From assembly GCA_018340805.1 (NCBI GenBank), contig JACMZG010001870.1, positions 54,136,479 through 54,200,478 of the forward strand: DNA of 64,000 nucleotides, in the 5' to 3' direction. Shown here one piece after another: positions 45,529 through 57,675 of this stretch (the first letter of the stretch is position 1; each line of letters starts with the position of its first letter). The DNA comes from Microvelia longipes. Lineage: Eukaryota > Arthropoda > Insecta > Hemiptera > Veliidae. Made by a program: the position numbers and the translations under genes. The notes below the pieces were generated by a model, which was not told the DNA's origin, searched no databases, and was given only the letters and a program-made list of their open reading frames with translations.

Positions 45529-47105
45529 GGGAGAATAGACTAAAAAAAGAGAATCAAGTACGGGTAAAACTGCTTTGATAAGGTTTGGGGGAGAAAGTAC
45601 CGCTAACGCTCCATGAGCGTCTTTGGAACTAATACCCCCTCCACCCCGCAGCTCCACCCCCCTTCCCCCACTACATTCTACTCTTTTCTATCCTTGTTCC
45701 ACTTACTGCTATTGGTACTTACTAAGTACCAGATATCTCTGATTGAAATATCTTAGAAGTTTGTAGCATTAATGTTATTGTTTGTAAAAATTATTATTAA
45801 ATACAGATTGAATAAATAAAAAAAACACTGAAACAATTTTTTATAAGAACAATTTATTGCAATATATCAGATTACAGAATATTTTATACAATAAATACTT
45901 CTTAATAATACTCATAATTAGACTATATAATTAATTTATATATTACATGTTTTTATTAAAAGGCATATTACAAAGAATAAGTTTAGTACAAAGTAAATAT
46001 ATACAACAAAAATGCTTTAAATTTATAATTAACAACTCTTTCTATTCTATGATATTTTATATTGGCTTGTCTTTTAAATTAACTTTAGCTTTCCTGTGTG
46101 TAGAATCATCTCACGCAGTGGAGATATCATTGTTTTTTGTTATTTTAACAGTGGATTTTAGAAGTGTTACCTCTCTGGACTTAATTTTCCAAGCTCTTTT
46201 TTAATCCCTCCACTCTAAATAAGTGGGAACTTAAAAACTTCACTAATTTCACTCACCTCCCTGTTACAGTGGAGGCAACAATAGTAAAAAAATTCACTTA
46301 TCACTTTAAATGGGGATTGTTCATTTCTCTCTCCCGTTTACCAACTGGTTGATGGTCAGACAAATTAAAGACAAGCCATGTATAATATTTGTTTAACACT
46401 TTTTCCCTTAACAATAAATTTAAAGAAATTCTCATTACTAAATTTTTTACTTTTGATATCAAATAAAATCCTGTATCAAAAGAAGTAACTCTTCATAAGC
46501 CCGTTATTTAGTTTCATCTAGATTTGAATGGGGAACATTAAATGTTATGTGTTCAGGATACCAACCAATAAGATAATTATTTTACTGAACCTGTCAGTGA
46601 GTTCTTATATGAAAATGTGGATAGATATTCAATTATTTGTGCTCCAATAACTGCGGTAACAAATTTACAAATTAGGATAAAATTTGGTATAAATTTACTA
46701 CTAATTAAAAGTCAGAGTATATTGTTTGAAATCCTTTGAATGTTAGACAACAAAAACATACAACTCAAGTTGAGATTTTTAAAACAACTTTATCTTTTCG
46801 AAATGGAGGTCAATTAAGCAGAATAAGTTGAGCAATACATTGTTAAAAGGCCCTTTAGAAATCAAGAAATGGGTTAACAAAATTTAACATTCAATATAGT
46901 GGCTACAATTATGGAAAAAAATAAAAAATTTGTTGTTTTAAGTTTCAGCAAAAATAAAAGAAATATGTTCATTACTGAAAAAATAGATATATTATGTTAC
47001 TTTAGATGCTTAGCGAGCCCCTTTTTACACATTGCAGCATTGGTTTATAAAAAACCTAGCAAACCACTTTTAACACATGACAACATAGTAATCACATGGT
47101 TATAN
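45529..47105. other. Intergenic sequence, no gene seen
   Basis: A short C-rich patch lies at 45630-45670; the rest is AT-rich. The 85-codon frame at 45947 resembles nothing known. A single undetermined base (n) is at 47105, right at the satellite edge. Confidence 0.55.
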
Positions 47106-48281
47106 CCTTTTGGACTTTGACCTTTTTTGCCTGGGCTACCCATTGGACTCTAACCTTTTTTTGCCTGGGCTACCCATTGGACTTTGACCTTTGGGCCTGG
47201 GCTACCCATCGGTCTCTAACCTTTTTTTGCCTGGGCTACCCGTTGGACTTTGACCTTTGGGCCTGGGCTACCCATCGGTCTCTAACCTTTTTTTGCCTGG
47301 GCTACCCATTGGACTTTGACCTTTGGGCCTGGGCTACCCATTGGTCTCTAACCTTTTTTTGCCTGGGCTACCCGTTGGACTTTGACCTTTGGGCCCGGAC
47401 CACCTGTTGGACTTTGACCTTGGGCCCGGACCACCTGTTGGACTTTGACCTTTGGGCCCGGACCACCTGTTGGACTTTGACCTTTGGGCCCGGACCACCT
47501 ATTGACTTTGACCTTTGGGCCCAGACCCTATTGGACTTTGACCTTTGGGCCCGGACCACCTTTAGGCCCGGACCTCCTTTGGGCCCGGACCACCTGTTGG
47601 ACTTTGACCTTTGGGCCCGGACACCTTTGGGCCGGACCACCTGTTGGACTTTGACCTTTGGGCCCGACCACCTGTTGGACTTTGACCTTTGGGCCCGGAC
47701 CACCTGTTGGACTTTGACCTTTGGCCCGGACCACCTATTGGACTTTGACCACCTATTGGACTTTGACCTTTGGGCCTGGGCTACCCATTGGTCTCTAACC
47801 TTTTTTTGCCTGGGCTACCCGTTGGACTTTGACCTTTGGGCCCGGACCACCTGTTGGACTTTGACCTTTGGGCCCGGACCACCTGTTGGACTTTGACCTT
47901 TGGCCCGGACCACCTGTTGGACTTTGACCTTTGGGCCCGGACCACTATTGGACTTTGACCTTTGGCCCAGACCACCTATTGGACTTTGACCTTTGGGCCC
48001 GGACCACCTTTAGGCCCGGACCTCCTTTGGGCCCGGACCACCTGTTGGACTTTGACCTTTGGGCCCGGACCACCTTTGGGCCGGACCACCTGTTGGACTT
48101 TGACCTTTGGGCCCGGACCACCTGTTGGACTTTGACCTTGGGCCCGGACCACCTGTTGGACTTTGACCTTTGGGCCCGGACCACCTATTGGACTTTGACC
48201 TTTGGGCCCGGACCACCTATTGGACTTTGACCTTTGTGTTGGACTTTGACCTTTAAACCACCTGTTGGACTTTGACCTTTG
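47106..48281. repeat. Satellite A/B tract 1
   Basis: The A part (47106-47390) consists of 66-bp dimers: ATTGGACTTTGACCTTTGGG + CCTGGGCTACCC, then ATTGGTCTCTAACC + TTTTTTTGCCTGGGCTACCC. The B part consists of 32-bp units with GGCCCGGACCACCTG between TTGGACTTTGACCTTT cores. A short A stretch returns at 47770-47825, so this tract is itself a partial duplication. Confidence 0.9.
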
Positions 48282-48599
48282 GTTAGAGAGAGGTGGTTAG
48301 AGGTGGTTAGAGTGGTTTGGTTAGAGGTGGTTAGAGGTGGTTAGAGGTGGTTAGAGGTGGTTAGAGGTGGTTAGAGGTGGTTAGAGGTGGTTAGAGGTGG
48401 TTAGAGAGTGGTTAGAGGTGGTTAGAGGTGGTGGGGTTAGAGGTGGTTTATAGGGTGGTTTAGAGGTTAGTGTGGTTAGGTGGTTAGAGGTGGTTAGAGG
48501 TGGTTAGAGGTGGTTAGAGGTGGTTAGAGGTGGTTAGAAGAGGTGTTAGAGGTGGTTAGAGGTGGTTAGAGGTGGTTAGAGGTGGTTAGAGGTGGTTAG
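48282..48599. repeat. Satellite C array 1, (GGTGGTTAGA)n
   Basis: About 30 copies of the decamer, with irregular units at 48300-48320 and 48430-48480. Confidence 0.9.
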
Positions 48600-49430
48600 C
48601 GGGGGGTCAAAACGACACGGGGCTTTAAAAAAACGCGTTTTTTTGGGCGACGATCCCCCCTTATAGGGTCAAGTCTCCGAAATCGCGAAGCGATTTCGGG
48701 CGAGCGAGGGAGCGCAGCGACCGAGCGAGCGAATTTTTGGGGGCGGGGCCTATCCAAAAGTGGGCGTGGCTTAATTCTAGGGGGCGTGGCTTAGCTTTAA
48801 AAGGGGGCGTTTTTCAGTCCAAAATGGCGGGTGTCGGACGACCGGAGTGGGGATGAGCCCCCCACCTCTTGGGATCCCCTCCCTGACCATTTCTGCGGCA
48901 TTCAGCGGCACTGATGATGACTACTTTTCTTAAACTTGGAGCTAGGCAAAAATGTTATTAACAAAAGTTGTAGATCTCTTTGTGCCCGTTATGTTTGGTT
49001 ATATACGTTTACGGGCTAGGACCCGTAATAACCGAGCTACGGGACTCTAAAGTTGGAAAAAGTCGTCTTTTCCACTTGTCAAACAAGATCGACCAAGACC
49101 ACGTACTGAATCTCTGGCGGCTTGGTTTGGGAAGAGAAATTCAATGATTCCTTCCACATTTTTTTCTTATTTCTCAGAGGGAGGGGGTAGGGGGAGGGGG
49201 GTAACATGCAGAAACATTAAGGGAGGGGGTGGGAAAGGGGGATATGTGGTTCTAATGTTCCCAACCCCCTTTCCCTGGAATATAGTTACCACGTGGTCGC
49301 CCACGTGGGCGATCGTCTACGTTTTTTCCTTATTTCTCGGAGGGAGGGGGCACGGGGAGGGGGGTAATACGTAGGAACATTAGGGGAGGGGGTAAGAAAG
49401 GGGGATATGTGGTTTTAATGCCCCCTCCCC
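48600..49430. repeat. Satellite D module 1 (subfamily 1)
   Basis: In order: 'gtcaaaacgac' start; poly-A next to ACGCGTTTTTTT; hairpin 48677-48699 (CCGAAATCGC, GAA loop, GCGATTTCGG); GAGCGAGGGAGCGCAGCGAC; GC and KLF-type boxes (GGGGCGGGGCC, two GGGCGTGGCTTA); CCAAAATGGCGGG; a unique part of about 300 bp; G-rich tract; paired CACGTG sites (CCACGTGG, CCCACGTGGG) at 49288-49309; second G-rich tract; CCCCCTCCCC. Confidence 0.9.
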
Positions 49431-50637
49431 TTGACCTTTGACCTTAGACCTTTTTTTGCCTGGGCTACCCATTGGACTCTAACCTTTTTTTGCCTGGGCT
49501 ACCCATTGGACTTTGACCTTTGGGCCTGGGCTACCCATCGGTCTAACCTTTTTTGCCTGGGCTACCCATTGGACTTTGACCTTTGGGCCTGGGCTACCAT
49601 CGGTCTCTAACCTTTTTTTGCCTGGGCTACCCATTGGACTTTGACCTTTGGCCTGGGCTACCCATTGGTCTCTAACCTTTTTTTGCCTGGGCTACCCGTT
49701 GGACTTTGACCTTTGGGCCCGGACCACCTGTTGGACTTTGACCTTTGGGCCCGGACCACCTGTTGGACTTTGACCTTTGGGCCGGACCACCTGTTGGACT
49801 TTGACCTTTGGACCAACTATTGGACTTTGACCTTTGGGCCCAGACCACCTATTGGACTTTGACCTTTGGGCCCGGACCACCTTTAGGCCCGGACCTCCTT
49901 TGGGCCCGGACCACCTGTTGGACTTTGACCTTTGGGCCCGGACCACCTTTGGGCCCGGACCACCTGTTGGACTTTGACCTTTGGGCCCGGACCACCTGTT
50001 GGACTTTGACCTTTGGGGACCACCTGTTGGACTTTGACCTTTGGGCCGGACCACCTATTGGACTTTGACCTTTGGGCCCGGACCACCTATTGGACTTTGA
50101 CCTTTGGGCCTGGGCTACCCATTGGTCTCTAACCTTTTTTTGCCTGGGCTACCCGTTGGACTTTGACCTTTGGGGACCACCTGTTGGACTTTGACCTTTG
50201 GGCCCGGACCACCTGTTGGACTTTGACCTTTGGGCCCGGACCACCTGTTGGACTTTGACCTTTGGGCCCGGACCAACTATTGGACTTTGACCTTTGGGCC
50301 CAGACCACCTATTGGACTTTGACCTTTGGGCCCGGACCACCTTTAGGCCCGGACCTCCTTTGGGCCCGGACCACCTGTTGGACTTTGACCTTTGGGCCCG
50401 GACCACCTTTGGGCCCGGACCACTGTTGGACTTTGACCTTTGGGCCCGGACCACCTGTTGGACTTTGACCTTTGGGCCCGGACCACCTGTTGGACTTTGA
50501 CCTTTGGGGACCACCTATTGGACTTTGACTTTGGGCTATTGGACTTTGACCTTTGGGCCCAGACCACCTATTGGACTTTGACCTTTAGGCCCGGACCTCC
50601 TTTGGGCCCGGACCACCTGTTGGACTTTGACCTTTGG
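49431..50637. repeat. Satellite A/B tract 2
   Basis: It opens with CTTGACCTTTGACCTTAGACC after the D module and holds two successive A-B runs, the second starting at about 50107. The block with GACCAACTATTGG (49811, 50271) marks the internal duplication. Confidence 0.9.
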
Positions 50638-50789
50638 TTAGAGAGAGGTGGTTAGAGGTGGTTAGAGGTGGTTAGAGGTGGTTAGAGGTGGTTAGAGGTG
50701 GTTAGAGGGTGTTAGTGGTTAGAGGTGGTTAGAGGTGGTTAGAGGTGGTTAGAGGTGGTTAGAGGTGGTTAGAGGTGGTTAGAGGTGGA
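50638..50789. repeat. Satellite C array 2
   Basis: About 15 decamers. Confidence 0.9.
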
Positions 50790-51617
50790 CAGGGGGGTCA
50801 AAACGACAGGGGTCTTTAAAAAAACGCGTTTTTTTGGGCGACGATCCCCCCTTATAGGGTCAAGTCTCCGAAATCGCGAAGCGATTTCGGGCGAACGAGG
50901 GAGCGCAGCGACCGAGCGAGCGAATTTTTGGGGGCGGGGCCTGTCTAAAAGTGGGCGTGGCTTAATTCTAGGGGGCGTGGCTTAGCTTTAAAAGGGGGCG
51001 TTTTTTAGTCCAAAATGGCGGGTGTCGGACGACCGGAGTGGGGATGAGCCCCCACCTCTTGGGATCCCCTCCCTGACCATTTCTGCGGCATTCAGCGGCA
51101 CTGATGATGACTACTTTTCTTAAACTTGGAGCTAGGCAAAAATGTTATTAACAAAAGTTGTAGATCTCTTTGTGCCCGTTATGTTTGGTTATATACGTTT
51201 ACGGGCTAGGACCCGTAATAACCGAGCTACGGACTCTAAAGTTGGAAAAAGTCGTCTTTTCCACTTGTCAAACAAGATCGACCAAGACCACGTACTGAAT
51301 CTCTGGCGGCTTGGTTTGGGAAGAGAAATTATAAGATTCCTTCCACATTTTTTCCTTATTTCTCAGAGGGAGGGGGTAGGGGAGGGGGGTAACACGCAGA
51401 AACATTAAGGGAGGGGGTGGGAAAGGGGGATATGTGGTTCTAATGTTCCCAACCCCCTTTCCCTGGAATATAGTTACCACGTGGTCGCCCACGTGGGCGA
51501 TCGTCTACGTTTTTTCCTTATTTCTCGGAGGGAGGGGGCACGGGAGGGGGGTAATATGTAGGAACATTAGGGGAGGGGTAAGAAAGGGGGATATGTGGTT
51601 TTAATGCCCCCTCCCCT
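50790..51617. repeat. Satellite D module 2 (subfamily 1)
   Basis: Near-identical to D1. It differs by GCGAACGAGGGAG in place of GCGAGCGAGGGAG, 'cctgtctaaaag' for 'cctatccaaaag', and one lost G at 51231. Confidence 0.9.
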
Positions 51618-52834
51618 TGACCTTTGACCTTAGACCTTTTTTTGCCTGGGCTACCCATTGGACTCTAACCTTTTTTTGCCTGGGCTACCCATTGGACTTT
51701 GACCTTTGGGCCTGGGCTACCCATCGGTCTCTAACCTTTTTTTGCCTGGGCTACCCGTTGGACTTTGACCTTTGGGCCTGGGCTACCCATCGGTCTAACC
51801 TTTTTTTGCCTGGGCTACCCATTGGACTTTGACCTTTGGGCCTGGGCTACCCATTGGTCTCTAACCTTTTTTTGCCTGGGCTACCCGTTGGACTTTGACC
51901 TTTGGGCCCGGACCACCTGTTGGACTTTGACCTTTGGGCCCGGACCAACTATTGGACTTTGACCTTTGGGCCCAGACCACCTATTGGACTTTGACCTTTG
52001 GGCCCGGACCACTTTAGGCCCGGACCTCCTTTGGGCCCGGACCACCTGTTGGACTTTGACCTTTGGGCCCGGACCACCTTTGGGACCACCTGTTGGACTT
52101 TGACCTTTGGCCCGGACACCTGTTGGACTTTGACCTTTGGGCCCGGACCACCTGTTGGACTTTGACCTTTGGGCCCGGACCACCTATTGGACTTTGACCT
52201 TTGGGCCCGGACCACCTATTGGACTTTGACCTTTGGGCCTGGGCTACCCATTGGTCTCTAACCTTTTTTTGCCTGGGCTACCCGTTGGACTTTGACCTTT
52301 GGGCCCGGACCACCTGTTGGACTTTGACCTTTGCCTTTGGGCCCGGACCACCTGTTGGACTTTGACCTTTGGCCCGGACCACTATTGGACTTTGACCTTT
52401 GGGCCCACCACCTATTGGACTTTGACCTTTGGGCCCGGACCACCTTTAGGCCCGGACCTCCTTTGGGCCCGGACCACCTGTTGGACTTTGACCTTTGGGC
52501 CCGGACCACCTTTGGCCCGGACCACCTGTTGGACTTTGACCTTTGGGCCCGGACCACCTGTTGGACTTTGACCTTTGGGCCCGGACCACCTTTGGACTTT
52601 GACCTTTGGGCCCGGACCACCTATTGGACTTTGACCTTTGGGCCCGGACCACCTATTGGACTTTGACCTTTGGGCCCAGACCACCTATTGGACTTTGACC
52701 TTTAGGCCCGGACCTCCTTTGGGCCCGGACCACCTGTTGGACTTTGACCTTTGGGCCCGGACCACCTGTTGGACTTTGACCTTTGGGCCCGGACCACCTA
52801 TTGGACCTTACCACCTGTTGGACTTTGACCTTTA
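51618..52834. repeat. Satellite A/B tract 3
   Basis: Two A-B runs, the second from about 52228. Confidence 0.9.
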
Positions 52835-52857
52835 AACTTAGAGGTGGTTAGAGGTGG

Positions 52858-53046
52858 TCAGGGGGGACAAAACGACAGGGGTCTTAAAAAAAACGCGTTT
52901 TTTTGGGCGACGATCCCCCTTATAGGGCCAAGTCTCCGAAATCGCGAAGCGATTTCGGGCGAGCGAGGGAGCGCAGCGACCGAGCGAGCGAATTTTTGGG
53001 GGCGTGGCCTATTCAAAAGTGGGCGTGGCTTAATTCTAGGGGGCGT
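52858..53046. repeat. Satellite D module 3, truncated to its first 190 bp
   Basis: It has the start, the hairpin and the GC boxes, then breaks inside the second GGGCGTGGCTTA box and joins the C array at GGCGTGG|TTAGAGG. Only two decamers precede it. Confidence 0.9.
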
Positions 53047-53749
53047 GGTTAGAGGTGGTTAAAGGTGGTTAGAGGTGGTTAGAGGTGGTTAGAGGTGGTT
53101 AGAGATGGTGGTTAGAGGTGGTTAGAGGGGTTGGAGTGGTGGTTAGAGAGAGTGGTTAGAGGTGGTTAGAGGTGGTTAGAGGTGGTTAGAGAGTGGTTAG
53201 AGGTGGTTAGAGGGTGGAGGTGGTTAGAGGTGGTTAGAGGTGGTTAGAGTGGTGGTTAGAGTGGTTAGAGTGGTTAGGGGTGAGAGGTGGTTAGAGGTGG
53301 AGGTGGTTAGAGGTGGTTAGAGGTGGTTAGAGAGAGGTGGTTAGAGGTGGTTAGAGGTGTTAGAGGTGGTTAGAGGTGGTTAGAGGTGGTTAGAGGTGGT
53401 TAGCGGTGGTGGTTAGAGGTGGTTAGAGTGGTTAGAGGTGGTTAGAGGTGGTTAGAGGTGGTTAGAGGTGGTTAGAGGTGGTTAGAGGTGGTTAGAGGTG
53501 GTTTAGAGGTGGTTAGAGGTGGTTAGAGGTGGTTAGAGGTGGTTAGAGGTGGTTAGAGGTGGTTAGAGGTGGTTAGAGGTGGTTAGAGGTGGTTAGAGAG
53601 AAGAGGTGGTTAGAGGTGTTAGAGGTGGTTAGAGGTGGTTAGAGGTGGTTAGAGGTGGTTAGAGGTGGTTAGAGGTGGTTAGAGGTGGTTAGAGGTGGTT
53701 AGAGGTGGTTAGAGGTGGTTAGAGGTGGTTAGAGGTGGTTAGAGGTGGA
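53045..53749. repeat. Satellite C array 3, the longest (about 700 bp)
   Basis: About 68 decamers. The left part (53045-53420) is irregular with many partial units and the right part (53420-53749) is very regular. Confidence 0.9.
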
Positions 53750-54583
53750 CAGGGGGGTCAAAACGACAGGGGTCTTTAAAAAAACGCGTTTTTTTGGGCG
53801 ACGATCCCCCTTATAGGGTCAAGTCTCCGAAATCGCGAAGCGATTTCGGGCGAGCGAGGGAGCGCAGCGACCGAGCGAGCGAATTTTTGGGGGCGGGGCC
53901 TGTCTAAAAGTGGGCGTGGCTTAATTCTAGGGGGCGTGGCTTAGCTTTAAAAGGGGGCGTTTTTCAGTCCAAAATGGCGGGTGTCGGACGACCGAGTGGG
54001 GATGAGCCCCCCCTCTTGGGATCCCCTCCCTGACCATTTCTGCGGCATTCAGCGGCACTGATGATGACTACTTTTCTTAAACTTGGAGCTAGGCAAAAAT
54101 GTTATTAACAAAAGTTGTAGATCTCTTTGTGCCCGTTATGTTTGGTTATATACGTTTACGGGCTAGGACCCGTAATAACCGAGCTACGGGACTCTAAAGT
54201 TGGAAAAAGTCGTCTTTTCCACTTGTCAAACAAGATCGACCAAGACCACGTACTGAATCTCTGGCGGCTTGGTTTGGGAAGAGAAATTCAATGATTCCTT
54301 CCACATTTTTTTCTTATTTCTCAGAGGGAGGGGGTAGGGGGAGGGGGGTAACATGCAGAAACATTAAGGGAGGGGGTGGGAAAGGGGGATATGTGGTTCT
54401 AATGTTCCCAACCCCCTTTCCCTGGAATATAGTTACCACGTGGTCGCCCACGTGGGCGATCATCTACGTTTTTTCCTTATTCCTCGGAGGGAGGGGGTAG
54501 GGGGAGAGGGGTAATATGCAGGAACATTAGGGGAGGGGGTGAGAAAGGGGGATATGTGGTTTTAATGCCCCCTCCCCTTGACC
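53750..54583. repeat. Satellite D module 4 (subfamily 1)
   Basis: Like D1, with one C fewer before TTATAGGG and the variant GATCATCTACG after the paired CACGTG sites. Confidence 0.9.
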
Positions 54584-55562
54584 TTTGATCTTAGACATTT
54601 TTTTGCCTGGGCTACCCATTGGACTCTAACCTTTTTTTGCCTGGGCTACCCATTGGACTTTGACCTTTGGGCCTGGGCTACCCATCGGTCTCTAACCTTT
54701 TTTGCCTGGGCTACCCGTTGGACTTTGACCTTTGGGCCTGGGCTACCCATCGGTCTCTAACCTTTTTTTGCCTGGGCTACCCATTGGACTTTGACCTTTG
54801 GGCCTGGGCTACCCATTGGTCTCTAACCTTTTTTTGCCTGGGCTACCTTGGACTTTGACCTTTGGGCCCGGACCACCTGTTGGACTTTGACCTTTGGGCC
54901 CGTTGGACTTTGACCTTTGGCCCGGACCACCTGTTGGACTTTGACCTTTGGGCCCGGACCACCTATTGGACTTTGACCTTTGGGCCCAACCACCTATTGG
55001 ACTTTGACCTTTGGGCCCGGACCACCTTTGGCCCGGACCCTTTGGGCCCGGACCACCTATTGGACTTTGACCTTTGGGCCCGGACCACCTTTGGACCACC
55101 TGTTGGACTTTGACCTTTGGGCCGGACCACCTGTTGGACTTTGACCTTTGGCCCGGACCCTTTGGACTTTGACCTTTGGGCCTGGACCACCTATTGGACT
55201 TTGACCTTTGGGCCCGGACACCTATTAGACTTTGACCTTTGGGCCACCCATTGGAACCTTTAACCCGTTGGACTTTGACCTTTGGCCCGGACCACCTGTT
55301 GGACTTTGACCTTTGGGCCACCACCTCTTTGACTTTGGGCCCGGACCACCTGTTGGACTTTGACCTTTGGGCCCGGACCACCTGTAGGCCCTTGCCCCTT
55401 GGCCCGGACCACCTGTTGGACTTTGACCTTTGGGCCCGGACCACCTTTGGACTTTGACCTTTGGGCCCGGACCACCTATTGGACTTTGACCTTTGGGCCC
55501 GACCACCTATTGGACTTTGACCTTTTTTTGGGCCCGGACCACCTGTTGGACTTTGACCTTTG
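54584..55562. repeat. Satellite A/B tract 4
   Basis: The most eroded B part (55240-55410), with partial units such as 'ttggaacctttaacc' and 'gtaggcccttgcccc'. Confidence 0.9.
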
Positions 55563-55713
55563 AAAGAGGTGGTTAGAGGTGGTTAGAGGTGGTTAGAGGT
55601 GGTTAGAGGTGGTTAGAGGTGGTTAGAGGTGGTTAGAGGTGGTTAGAGGTGGTTAGAGGTGGTTAGAGGTGGTTAGAGGTGGTTAGAGGTGGTTAGAGGT
55701 GGTTAGAGAGAGG
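55563..55713. repeat. Satellite C array 4
   Basis: About 14 very regular decamers. Confidence 0.9.
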
Positions 55714-56545
55714 TGGACAGGGGGGTCAAAACGACAGGGGTCTTTAAAAAAACGCGTTTTTTTGGGCGACGATCCCCCCTTATAGGGTCAAGTCTCCGAA
55801 ATCGCGAAGCGATTTCGGGCGAGCGAGGGAGCGCAGCGACCGAGCGAGCGAATTTTTGGGGGGGGGGCCTGTCTAAAAGTGGGCGTGGCTTAATTCTAGG
55901 GGGCGTGGCTTAGCTTTAAAAGGGGGCGTTTTTTAGTCCAAAATGGCGGGTGTCGGACGACCGGAGTGGGGATGAGCCCCCCACCTCTTGGGATCCCTTC
56001 CCTGACCATTTCTCCAGCCTTTAGCGGCACTGATGATGACCACTTATCCTAAACTTGGAGCTAGGCGAAAATGTTATTAAAAAAAGTTGTAGATCTCTCC
56101 GTGCCCGTTATTTTTTGTCATATACGTTTACGGGCTAGGACCCGTATTAACCGAGCTACGGGACTCTGAAGTCGGAAAAAGTCGTCTTTTCCACTTCTCA
56201 AACAAGATCGACCAAGACCACGTACTGAATCTCTGGCGGCTTGGTTTGGGAAGAGAAAATTATAAGATTCCTTCCACATTTTTTCTTATTTCTCAGAGAG
56301 GGGGGGGGGGGGGGGGGTAACACGCAGAAACATTAAGGGAGGGGGTGGGAAAGGGGGATATGTGGTTCTAATGTTCCCCACCCCCTTTCCCTGGAATATA
56401 GTTACCACGTGGTCGCCCACGTGGGCGATTATCTACGTTTTTTCCTTATTTCTCGGAGGGAGGGGGTAGGGGGAGGGGGTAATATGCAAGAACATTAGGG
56501 GGGGGGTAAGAAAGGGGGATATGTGGTTTTAATGCCCCCTCCCCC
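55714..56545. repeat. Satellite D module 5 (chimera of the two subfamilies)
   Basis: The first part is subfamily 1 ('gacgatcccccc'). From about 56010 it is subfamily 2 ('tctccagcctttagcgg', 'ccacttatcc', 'ctctccgtgcccgttattttttgtcat'). It contains a G run of about 17 near 56299. Confidence 0.9.
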
Positions 56546-57675
56546 CTTTTTTTCCTGGGCTACCCATTGGTCTCTAACCTTTTTTTGCCTGGGCTACCCA
56601 TTGGACTTTGACCTTTGGGCCTGGACCCATTGGACTTTGACCTTTTGCCTGGGCTACCCATTGGACCTTACTCTTTGACCTTTTTTGCCTGGGCTACCCA
56701 TTGGACTTTGACCTTTGGGCCTGGGCTACCCATTGGTCTCTAACCTTTTTTTGCCTGGGCTACCTATTGGACTTTGACCTTTGGGCCTGGGCTACCCATT
56801 GGTCTCTAACCTTTTTTGCCTGGGCTACCTATTGGACTTTGACCCTTGGACTTACCTTGGGCCCGGAAACCTGTTGGACTTTGACCTTTGGGCCCGGACC
56901 ACCTGTTGGACTTTGACCTTTACCACTTTGACCTTTGGGCCCGGACCACCTCTTGGACCTTTGGGCCGGACCACCTGTTGGACTTTGACCTTTGGGCCCG
57001 GACCACCTTTGTTGGACTTTGACCTTTGGGCCTGGGCTACCCATTGGTCTCTAACCTTTTTTTGCCTGGGCTACCGGACTTTGACCCTTGGGCCCGGACC
57101 ACCTATCGGACTTTGACCTTTGGGCCCGGACACCTGTTGGACTTTGACCTTTGGGCCCGGACCACCTGTTGGACTTTGACCTTTGGCCCGGACCACCGTG
57201 GACTTTGACCTTTGGCCCGGACCACCTTTGGACTTTGACCTTGGGCCCCACCTGTTGGACTTTGACCTTTGGGCCCGGACCACCTTTGGGCCCGGACCAC
57301 CTGTTGGACTTTGACCTTTGGGCCCGGACCACCTATTGGACTTTGACCTTTGGGCCCGGACAACCTGTTGGACTTTGACCTTTGGGCCCGCCCCTTTGGG
57401 CCCGGACCACCTGTTGGACTTTGACCTTTGGGCCCGGACCACCTATTGGACTTTGACCTTTGGGTCCGGACCACCTGTTGGACTTTGACCTTTGGGCCCG
57501 GACCACCCTTGGGCCCGGACCACCTGTTGGACTTTGACCTTTGGGCCCGGACCACCTATTGGACTTTGACCTTTGGGCCCGGACCACCTGTTGGACTTTG
57601 ACCTTTGGGCCCGGACCACCTGTTGGACTTTTGTTGACTTTGACCTTTGGTGTTGGACTTTGGTGTTGGACTTTG
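56546..57675. repeat. Satellite A/B tract 5
   Basis: It opens CCCCCTTTTTTTCCTGGGCT without the CTTGACCTTTGACC linker of tracts 2-4. Confidence 0.9.

Noticed and set aside
45947..46204. 85-codon frame
   Set aside because: Low-complexity Leu/Phe/Ile translation of AT-rich DNA; no support.
48282..48599. (GGTGGTTAGA)n taken as telomere repeat
   Set aside because: The decamer is not TTAGG, lies interstitially between other satellite blocks and recurs in every unit.
50785..50985. Recurrent 66-codon frame at the start of the D modules (GVKTTGVFKKTRFFGRRSPL...)
   Set aside because: It is seen in several copies only because the copies are nearly identical. D4 has a one-base deletion and D3 several indels that break it, so there is no sign of selection on the frame.
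51142..51408. 88-codon frame in D module 2
   Set aside because: It opens only through a single lost G that other D modules do not share.
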